Shown piece by piece: positions 1-4,634 of a stretch of 9,759 nt of DNA (position 1 is its first letter; the number at the start of each line of letters is the position of its first letter). The notes under the pieces are model-generated. The model saw only the letters and a program-made list of their open reading frames with translations. It did not search any database and was not told the origin of the DNA. A program made the translations under genes and the position numbers. The stretch lies in contig DAOVTY010000101.1 of the NCBI GenBank assembly GCA_030632865.1, forward strand, positions 1 through 9,759, in the 5' to 3' direction. Origin of the DNA: Bacteroidota bacterium. GTDB taxonomy: Bacteria > Bacteroidota > Bacteroidia > Bacteroidales > Prolixibacteraceae.

Positions 1-223
1 AAAGCAGGGTTGGTGCGGTTAGTAACTGCGGATTCTCGTATCGCAGTCAGGTCATACCGAACACTGACACTCACCGAAATCCGCTCCGCACCATGTACTA
101 ACCGTTAGACTGTCAAAGAAGTCTTTTTTAAGGATGAATTATTCAGGCTGTAGTTTATGTTTTTAAACAAATATTGAAATGTCAGGCAGTTAATTTTAGT
201 TGTTAGACAGACTGCCGTTATGC
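1..223 (+). repeat. 223-bp intergenic repeat, copy 1 (possibly cut by the window edge)
   Basis: This stretch recurs at 1179-1401 without any gap, with 9 mismatches in 223 bp. The first 117 bp are identical and all differences fall in the A+T-rich tail, at 118, 136, 138, 146, 150, 184, 190, 202 and 208. The first ~110 bp are clearly richer in G+C than the surroundings and contain nested inverted repeats. Both copies end at the same point, GCCGTTATGC, just before the next gene unit. The left end of copy 1 is undefined because the window begins inside it. It is noncoding and resembles the long structured spacers between mobile gene cassettes, but no recombinase is nearby to prove that. Confidence 0.93.
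16..104. repeat. Nested inverted repeat (cruciform-forming core of repeat copy 1)
   Basis: The outer arms CGGTTAGTA (16-24) and TACTAACCG (96-104) are perfect reverse complements. Inside them GCGGATT (28-34) pairs with AATCCGC (78-84), GTCAG (46-50) with CTGAC (64-68), and GGT with ACC (50-52/56-58). Alternative pairings also exist: GGTGCGG (12-18) with CCGCACC (86-92), and ACTGCG (25-30) with CGCAGT (42-47). A long imperfect palindrome of about 90 bp with spaced stems is the general architecture of a folded single-stranded recombination site. The flanking boxes are not in the canonical attC order. Confidence 0.75.
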
Positions 224-252
224 CGCATGTTAAAAACAAAGAATAGAAACAC

Positions 253-283
253 TTGTTTGATATACTAAAATGATATACTTTTG
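253..283 (+). promoter_or_regulatory. Bacteroidota-type promoter of the toxin-antitoxin operon
   Basis: TTG at 253-255 is followed by 20 nt and then TACTTTTG at 276-283, an exact match to the TAnnTTTG -7 element used by the primary sigma factor of Bacteroidota. The antitoxin ATG lies 21 nt after the -7 box, predicting a short leader of roughly 14 nt. The direct repeat TGATATACT (258-266 and 271-279, 13-bp period) covers the spacer and part of the -7 box. That is where a ribbon-helix-helix antitoxin would bind for autorepression. The match to consensus is seen; the operator role is inferred. Confidence 0.65.
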
Positions 284-303
284 TAATATTAAAAGAGTGA
301 ATT

Positions 304-534
304 ATGAAAACAGTATCATTAAAAATTGACGATTTGATTTTTGGAGAAACCGAAAAAATTCTTTCAAAAATTAAAAAACCGAGAAACAGGTATATTAACG
401 ATGCAATTGATTACTACAATCGGATTCAAAAACGTGCGATTATAGAAAAAAAACTAAAAAAGGAATCAGATTTAGTTAAAGCAGATTCAATGGATGTATT
501 AAAAGATTTTGAGGAGATTGATTATGTCGATTAA
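304..534 (+). CDS. Ribbon-helix-helix (CopG/MazE-like) antitoxin
   Basis: This 76-residue protein is the probable antitoxin of the toxin gene that overlaps it. The N-terminal strand KTVSLKID (residues 2-9) followed by two predicted helices (about 13-23 and 28-45) is the layout of a ribbon-helix-helix DNA-binding dimer. The highly charged C-terminal tail (about 46-76, ending in an acidic stretch) is the type of flexible segment that wraps around and inhibits MazF-like toxins. The ATG sits right after a good TAnnTTTG promoter carrying a direct repeat, which suggests autoregulation. Its last codons overlap the toxin start by 11 nt, indicating translational coupling. The exact antitoxin subfamily cannot be fixed by eye. 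The antitoxin role rests mainly on size, fold pattern and the MazF neighbour. Confidence 0.85.
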   Translation: MKTVSLKIDDLIFGETEKILSKIKKPRNRYINDAIDYYNRIQKRAIIEKKLKKESDLVKADSMDVLKDFEEIDYVD

Positions 535-871
535 ACAATATGAAATCTGGATTGCCGATTTAAATCCACAAATTGGAACAGAACCTGGAAAAACTAGACC
601 AGTACTTATTATCCAAACAAATCTCCTAAATCAAATACCACATCCTTCGACAATAGTTTGTCCAATAACGACAAATGTTATAAAAGGCTCGGAAATCTTG
701 CGAGTTCACATAAAAAAAGGAGAAGCAAATTTACATCAAAACTGTGATGTAATAATTGACCAAGTTAGAGCAATTGATAATAAACGATTGCTGAAAAAAG
801 TTGGAGATTTACCAAAAAACTTGATTGAACCAGTGAAAGAAAATTTAATGATAATAATTGATTTAGAATAA
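524..871 (+). CDS. MazF/PemK-family endoribonuclease toxin
   Basis: This 115-residue protein matches the MazF/PemK (CcdB-fold) mRNA interferase family over its full length. The opening YEIWIADLNP (6-15) and GTEPGKTRPVLII (18-30) is the family signature. Arg25 in KTRPV and Thr49/Thr50 in CPITTN (46-51) correspond to the catalytic Arg and Ser/Thr. The later VIIDQVRAID block (76-85) is also typical. These toxins cut single-stranded RNA at short motifs and arrest growth when the antitoxin decays. I chose the ATG at 524 rather than an upstream in-frame TTG at 509. A GAGGAG stretch (511-516) sits 7 nt before the ATG, and family members begin a few residues before YEIW. The gene overlaps the antitoxin by 11 nt. 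The key residues look intact, so it is probably active. Confidence 0.92.
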   Translation: MSIKQYEIWIADLNPQIGTEPGKTRPVLIIQTNLLNQIPHPSTIVCPITTNVIKGSEILRVHIKKGEANLHQNCDVIIDQVRAIDNKRLLKKVGDLPKNLIEPVKENLMIIIDLE

Positions 872-898
872 AAATTAATTTCAAAATGGATGAGCAAC

Positions 899-1051
899 AT
901 GTTTAAAAAAGTAAAACTACTTTTAATAGAATGGCATCCACTTGGAGAAAAGACAAATCAGATTTCTGATTTAGAAAATTATAAAACTGAAACAATTGAC
1001 ATTCTATTTTACATTAAAAAAAGTCTTCAGCAAATTACATTAATAAAATAA
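899..1051 (+). CDS. Small hypothetical ORF (50 residues), possible gene remnant
   Basis: An ATG ORF of 50 codons lies 27 nt downstream of the toxin stop, in the same direction and with no visible promoter of its own. It begins with a basic/hydrophobic run (MFKKVKLLLI) followed by EWHPLG at residues 11-16 and a Tyr-rich, Glu-rich helix-like stretch (YKTETIDILFYIKK, 28-41). A W-x-P-[IL]-G motif followed by such a helix is loosely reminiscent of small uncharacterised families of the DUF1871 type, from memory only. It could be the third gene of the toxin-antitoxin cassette, a decayed fragment, or a chance ORF. An upstream ATG in another frame (886) stops after six codons. Confidence 0.3.
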   Translation: MFKKVKLLLIEWHPLGEKTNQISDLENYKTETIDILFYIKKSLQQITLIK

Positions 1052-1178
1052 TGGTTGATGTTTAATCTCAAGCATTTGGGCTGGACATGAAACTCGCAAC
1101 GACAATAAAATATGCAGAAAAAATCAGAAAAATAATCAATAATAAAAAAAAAAAACGGCATAGCAAAGTACATATTTC
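1052..1178. other. A+T-rich spacer with A12 tract before repeat copy 2
   Basis: No convincing gene is present; a 37-codon ATG ORF at 1087-1200 is mostly Lys/Ile/Asn and runs into the repeat. A run of twelve A (1144-1155) precedes GGCATAGC (1157-1164). The heptamer GCATAGC is nearly the reverse complement of the GTTATGC that closes repeat copy 2 at 1395-1401, with one mismatch. It may therefore mark the left edge of that junction. Confidence 0.5.
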
Positions 1179-1401
1179 AAAGCAGGGTTGGTGCGGTTAG
1201 TAACTGCGGATTCTCGTATCGCAGTCAGGTCATACCGAACACTGACACTCACCGAAATCCGCTCCGCACCATGTACTAACCGTTAGACTGTCAAAAAAGT
1301 CTTTTTTAAGGATAATTTATTCAAGCTATAGTTTATGTTTTTAAACAAATATTGAAATGTCTGGCAGATAATTTTAGTTATTAGATAGACTGCCGTTATG
1401 C
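1179..1401 (+). repeat. 223-bp intergenic repeat, copy 2
   Basis: This is the direct repeat of 1-223, offset by exactly 1178 bp with no indels. The first 117 bp are identical, including all stems of the nested palindrome (CGGTTAGTA at 1194-1202, TACTAACCG at 1274-1282). The tail has 9 differences, and at every one copy 2 carries A or T. A second stem, GGCAG (1363-1367) with CTGCC (1390-1394), precedes the closing GTTATGC. What precedes 1179 cannot be compared, since copy 1 starts at the window edge. The two copies bracket the toxin-antitoxin unit and could recombine to delete it. Confidence 0.93.
1194..1282. repeat. Nested inverted repeat (cruciform-forming core of repeat copy 2)
   Basis: All stem blocks of copy 1 are conserved base for base: the outer CGGTTAGTA/TACTAACCG, the inner GCGGATT/AATCCGC, and the small GTCAG/CTGAC stem. 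The closing strand runs directly into GTTAGAC (1282-1288), which fits the GTTRRRY core pattern of integron sites. No matching RYYYAAC box is found on the left side. Confidence 0.75.
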
Positions 1402-1418
1402 ATTTATTAAACAGAAAT

Positions 1419-1699
1419 ATGAAGTATATACTGACAACATTATTTTTTACTTTTTGGTTTACTATGCTTTTTGTTAAAATCCAGTAAAGGATATTTTAAA
1501 GCTTGACTTGCCATTTAATATAGGGAATAGCACCTATGAATACATTATTGCAGACATACAGGGAAGATTACTTCAAAATGGAAAATTAAAAAGCCAATCT
1601 CAAATTAAATTAGATTTTGCTGAAAAGGGGTCATTTATTATTCTTTTAAAAAATAAAAAAGACAAATGGTATTATACATCCAAATTTATAAAGAAATAA
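1419..1699 (+). pseudogene. Frameshifted remnant: signal-peptide-like segment joined to a T9SS type A sorting domain
   Basis: An ATG at 1419 opens a hydrophobic segment (MKYILTTLFFTFWFTMLF) that looks like a Sec signal peptide but stops at 1487. In the +2 frame, from 1478 to the stop at 1699, the 73-codon reading NPVKDILKLDL...DIQGRLLQNG...KGSFIILL...SKFIKK matches the C-terminal sorting domain of T9SS cargo: NP start, D-x-x-G turn, G-[YF] strand and terminal K-x-x-K. The frames would join if the AAAA run at 1476-1479 had one more A, giving a protein of about 93 residues with almost no passenger between signal and sorting domain. It is probably the stump of a deleted secreted protein, also broken by a 1-nt deletion. 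A sequencing error in the A run is possible. A TTG at 1508 is the only late alternative start for the second frame. Confidence 0.7.
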
Positions 1700-1703
1700 C
1701 AAC

Positions 1704-1796
1704 TGCTAACTAAGTATCTTAGATAACACGGTTTTAAGCGGTTATTCGGGCTACGGCTCGATGTCCCTAGTACTCTAATTACATCAACAGCTATGT
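1704..1796 (+). repeat. Candidate cassette junction with inverted boxes, before the nitrilase gene
   Basis: This gene-free junction begins with TGCTAAC (1704-1710) just after the sorting-domain stop and ends with GCTATGT (1790-1796). Between them are a CTAAG/CTTAG stem (around 1709-1721) and a hairpin TCGGGC-TACG-GCTCGA (1746-1761, one G-T wobble), which is G+C-richer than its surroundings. The same TGCTAAC...AGCTATG arrangement recurs at 3747-3818. The length of 93 bp is in the range of integron attC sites, but the box sequences are not canonical. Confidence 0.5.
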
Positions 1797-1819
1797 TAAA
1801 ACAAAAAACAAAGACAAAT

Positions 1820-2773
1820 ATGGAGAATTTAAATATGGATTTAGCAGTTGCTCAATTTGAACCAAAAGACGGGGATAAAACCTATAATCTATCGATTATC
1901 AGAAACCTTACAAAAAAGGCAAAATCTAAAGGAGCGGATTTGATAAGCTTTCACGAAATGTCAATTACTGCGTATACTTTTACTAAGGATTTAAATTTAG
2001 AAGAAATAACTGACTTGGCAGAAGAAGTACCAAATGGAAAAAGCACGCAGGAATTAATAAATATTTCTCAAGAATTTGATATGCCAATTTTAGCAGGTTT
2101 AGTGGAAAAAGAAGATGATAAAATCTACAATACTTATATATGCGTAACAAAAGATGGAGTTATTGCCAAGTACCGAAAAATACACCCATTCATAAGTAAA
2201 TATATGTCAGCAGGGAATGAATATTGTGTATTCGACCTACTTGGATGGAAATGCGGAATACTGATTTGTTATGATAATAATGTAATTGAAAATGTGAGAG
2301 CTACTAACCTTTTAGGAGCAGAATTGATTTTTGCACCACACGTAACAGGCTGTACACCATCGGCAATGCCAGGAAGGGGTTATGTAGATGATAAATTATG
2401 GCAAAATCGAGAAACAGATCCAGTTCCTCTACGATTGGAGTTTGACGGTCCTAAAGGCAAGCGTTGGCTTATGAGATGGTTACCTGCAAGAGCATATGAT
2501 AACGGTATTTATTATGCATTTACTAATCCTATAGGTTTTGATGGCGAACATTTAAAAAATGGAAATTCAATGATAATTGACCCTTATGGTGAAGTTTTAT
2601 CTGAAATAAAATCCTTTGACGACGATATAACTATCTCGAAGATTACTAAAGATAAAATAAAACTTTCGGGAGGGTGGCGATATACGAATGCAAGAAGACC
2701 CGAAATATATAAGGATATAATTGGTAAAATTCATAATTCAGATACAACTCCAGTATGGATGAAAGAGGATTAG
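1820..2773 (+). CDS. Carbon-nitrogen hydrolase (nitrilase superfamily)
   Basis: This is an amidohydrolase of the nitrilase superfamily, cleaving a C-N bond of an amide, carbamoyl compound or nitrile through a cysteine thioester; the substrate cannot be read. The Glu-Lys-Cys triad is visible. Numbered from the ATG at 1793, it is Glu55 in ISFHEMS, Lys129 in KYRKIHP and Cys159 in GILICYDN. The opening LAVAQFEPKDGD and the late RRPEIYKDIIG are also typical. It is cytoplasmic, with no signal peptide. Three in-frame starts compete: 1793, inside the junction box; 1820; and 1835, which has GGAG 9 nt upstream and places the family-typical opening right at the N-terminus. I list 1820 as a compromise; the start is uncertain by 9-14 codons. 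The gene appears complete and has no promoter of its own that I can recognise. Neighbouring genes share no pathway, so it looks like an independent cassette gene. Confidence 0.9.
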   Translation: MENLNMDLAVAQFEPKDGDKTYNLSIIRNLTKKAKSKGADLISFHEMSITAYTFTKDLNLEEITDLAEEVPNGKSTQELINISQEFDMPILAGLVEKEDDKIYNTYICVTKDGVIAKYRKIHPFISKYMSAGNEYCVFDLLGWKCGILICYDNNVIENVRATNLLGAELIFAPHVTGCTPSAMPGRGYVDDKLWQNRETDPVPLRLEFDGPKGKRWLMRWLPARAYDNGIYYAFTNPIGFDGEHLKNGNSMIIDPYGEVLSEIKSFDDDITISKITKDKIKLSGGWRYTNARRPEIYKDIIGKIHNSDTTPVWMKED

Positions 2774-2791
2774 TTAAAGCTTTAAGAAAAA

Positions 2792-2909
2792 TGCCAGTGC
2801 ATAATAATGGATATAAATAATTGAGCTATTAGCAGTTATATTGAAGTTTATATATAAGTAAACAGAATAGTAAGTTGAAAGTTTTTGTACTTTTAATCTG
2901 GCACTATAC
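2792..2909 (+). repeat. Weaker candidate cassette junction between nitrilase and methyltransferase
   Basis: TGCCAG (2792-2797) and CTGGCA (2898-2903) are perfect inverted repeats about 100 bp apart. The adjoining heptamers GCATAAT (2799-2805) and ACTATAC (2903-2909) resemble the boxes of the other junctions. The nesting order is not consistent with simple pairing of both elements, so this assignment is tentative. The interior is A+T-rich and has no ORF. Confidence 0.3.
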
Positions 2910-2943
2910 ATAAATAAACCGGTACAAAACAAATCTCAAAAAA

Positions 2944-3762
2944 GTGAAATCAGAAAAGAATTATATAGAAATAAATAAACAATCTTGGAACAAAAGAACT
3001 GCTTCACATCTACTATCTGATTTTTATGATGTTGACGGTTTTTTGAATGGAAAATCTTCACTCAATGAAATTGAATTGAAACTACTTGGTGATATTAAAG
3101 GTAAAAATATTTTGCATTTACAATGCCATTTTGGACAAGACACAATATCGCTAGGTAGATTGGGAGCGAATGTAACAGGAATTGATTTATCTGACAAAGC
3201 AATTGAAAGTGCGAATAAGCTTTCGGAAAAAGCAAATATTGAAGCCACGTTTATATGTTGTGATATTTATGATTTATCAAATCATCTAAATCAACAATTC
3301 GATATTGTATTTACAAGTTATGGGACAATTGGGTGGTTACCTGATATTGATAAATGGGCAAAAATTGTTTCTAAATATTTGAAACCAAATGGAAAATTTG
3401 TTTTTGTAGAATTTCATCCTGTAGTTTGGATGTTTGATGATGACTTCAAAGAAATTAAATATAAATATTTTAATTCAGAAGCAATTATAGAAACAGAAAA
3501 TGGAACATATGCTGATAAAAAAGCCGAAATAAATCAAGAATGTATAACTTGGAATCACGGAATTGGAGAAGTTGTAAATAGTCTTATAGGAAATGGTATT
3601 GAAGTTAATTCACTTATTGAATATGATTATTCACCTTACGATTGTTTTAGTGGAACGATAGAATTTGAGCCCAAAAAATATCGAATACAGAAATTAGGAA
3701 ACAAAATTCCGATGGTTTATTCAATTGTTGGAAAAAAGAATACAAATGCTAACGAAGTGTAA
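2944..3762 (+). CDS. Class I SAM-dependent methyltransferase, substrate unknown
   Basis: This 272-residue Rossmann-fold methyltransferase has motif I at residues 56-67 (ILHLQCHFGQDT) with the expected acidic residue Asp81 at the end of strand 2 (GIDLSDKAI). Motif II/IV is FDIVFTSYG (119-127), and LKPNGKFVFVEFHP (146-159) is the usual post-motif strand. The N-terminal NKQSWNKRT helix is common in small-molecule methyltransferases of this type. The unusual motif I (HLQCHFGQDT rather than GCGTG) is typical of this subfamily. The start must be the GTG at 2944: the in-frame stop TAA lies at 2911-2913 and no ATG intervenes. The last codons (Asn-Ala-Asn-Glu-Val) are written by the TGCTAAC box of the following junction, as often seen when a cassette ORF ends inside its recombination site. 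Target molecule unknown. Confidence 0.88.
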   Translation: MKSEKNYIEINKQSWNKRTASHLLSDFYDVDGFLNGKSSLNEIELKLLGDIKGKNILHLQCHFGQDTISLGRLGANVTGIDLSDKAIESANKLSEKANIEATFICCDIYDLSNHLNQQFDIVFTSYGTIGWLPDIDKWAKIVSKYLKPNGKFVFVEFHPVVWMFDDDFKEIKYKYFNSEAIIETENGTYADKKAEINQECITWNHGIGEVVNSLIGNGIEVNSLIEYDYSPYDCFSGTIEFEPKKYRIQKLGNKIPMVYSIVGKKNTNANEV

Positions 3763-3818
3763 AAATAAAGGCATTTATATAGGTGATACAAAAAATTAAA
3801 TTCGAACAATAGCTATGA
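3747..3818 (+). repeat. Candidate cassette junction with inverted boxes, before the CPBP gene
   Basis: TGCTAAC (3747-3753) overlaps the end of the methyltransferase gene, and GCTATGA (3812-3818) contains the ATG of the next gene. GCTA (3748-3751) pairs with TAGC (3810-3813), and CGAA (3753-3756) pairs with TTCG (3801-3804), leaving extrahelical bases between the stems on one side. That is the general design of an attC hairpin. The span is 72 bp. The left and right boxes match those of the junction at 1704-1796. Confidence 0.5.
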
Positions 3819-4528
3819 TAAAGAATATAAAATCAAAAAATGAAATACTGGAGGGCACCAACGATAAAGGCTTTTTAATTGACTTGGCTATATATATATC
3901 TGTTATGTTTCTGGTAGGAGAAATTTACATTTCCCAATTCGGATTTATTGCCAATGGACTTTTTTGGTCATTTACAACCTTAGCTGTAGCAATATGGAGA
4001 ATGAAAGTTCGAAAAGTGACCTGGAAAGAATTAGGTTTACGAAAACCTAAAAGTTTAGGTAAAACATTAGGAGTTTCAATAATAATACTTGCTGCTGTAA
4101 TTGTTTCTATAATTGCCTTTGAGATTGTCAAGGATATTTTGCCATTTTCAATTGCACCCGATACTTCATCTGAAAATGCCTCTTCTAAATTTGGAGACCT
4201 TAAAGGAAATTGGGTGCTTTTATTATCCATTATGCCAATGGTTTTAATCGAATCTTTCCTTGAAGAAATATTAGATAGAGGATTCTTAATGAATTGGTTT
4301 GAACGTCTGTTTTCCAAGACCTCGTTTGCCACAATCATTGCAGTAGTATTACAAGCAGTAATTTTCGGATTTAGACACTCAAATGATTTTTCAGAAAGAT
4401 CGATAACTACTGGTATAATTGCATTAATCATGGGAATAGCATATTTCAAATTCGGGCGTAATTTATGGCCTTTAATAATTGCACATTGCTTACTTAATAG
4501 TATATCTATGGTTGAGAGAGTGTTTTAA
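3815..4528 (+). CDS. CPBP-family intramembrane glutamic endopeptidase-like protein
   Basis: This 237-residue polytopic membrane protein belongs to the CPBP/Abi (Rce1-like) family. All three signatures are present: Glu150-Glu151-x-x-x-Arg155 in LEEILDRG, Phe184-x-x-x-His188 in FGFRH, and His224-x-x-x-Asn228 in AHCLLN. Hydrophobic segments near residues 20-35, 44-61, 85-105, 132-147, 171-186, 197-212 and 216-231 suggest six to seven membrane passes. Known members cleave prenylated proteins (Rce1), process anti-sigma factors or peptides, or act in bacteriocin self-immunity; which applies here cannot be told. The ATG at 3815 lies in the right-hand box of the junction, and the next ATG (codon 31) would remove the first membrane segment, so the junction probably supplies the start codon. 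It is the last gene of the same-strand accessory block. The catalytic residues are intact. Confidence 0.9.
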   Translation: MIKNIKSKNEILEGTNDKGFLIDLAIYISVMFLVGEIYISQFGFIANGLFWSFTTLAVAIWRMKVRKVTWKELGLRKPKSLGKTLGVSIIILAAVIVSIIAFEIVKDILPFSIAPDTSSENASSKFGDLKGNWVLLLSIMPMVLIESFLEEILDRGFLMNWFERLFSKTSFATIIAVVLQAVIFGFRHSNDFSERSITTGIIALIMGIAYFKFGRNLWPLIIAHCLLNSISMVERVF

Positions 4529-4553
4529 AAAACACAAAAAAATTACAATAAAA

Positions 4554-4583
4554 AAACCTTCAAGGTTTATCCCCTGAAGGTTT
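4554..4583 (-). terminator. Rho-independent terminator of the 584-residue gene
   Basis: The arms AAACCTTCA (4554-4562) and TGAAGGTTT (4575-4583) pair perfectly around a 12-nt loop. Read on the minus strand, the stem is followed by a run of seven T (complement of the A tract from 4550), which is the classical terminator form and lies about 50 nt past the stop at 4635. On the + strand the trailing T run is short, so it is at best a weak terminator for the CPBP gene. Confidence 0.85.
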
Positions 4584-4634
4584 CAAATATTATTTAAGTT
4601 TAACTTCCAAACTCGGAACTATTACTATCCTCCT

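Noticed and set aside
1087..1200. 37-codon ORF running into repeat copy 2
   Set aside because: It is Lys/Ile/Asn-rich through a poly-A tract and its end is encoded by the repeat. No evidence of selection as protein.
1194..1401. Canonical integron attC site
   Set aside because: GTTAGAC fits GTTRRRY, but no matching RYYYAAC box exists at the left. The outer stem is in the opposite order, so only an attC-like label is supportable.
3925..4449. 174-codon minus-strand ORF
   Set aside because: It is fully antisense to the CPBP gene, whose three catalytic motifs are intact in the + frame. The antisense protein has no recognisable motif.
4520..4535. Palindrome GTGTTTTAAAAAACAC as a + strand terminator of the CPBP gene
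   Set aside because: The loop is only 2 nt, the stem is nearly all A-T, and it is followed by A rather than T. The stronger hairpin at 4554-4583 explains the region better.
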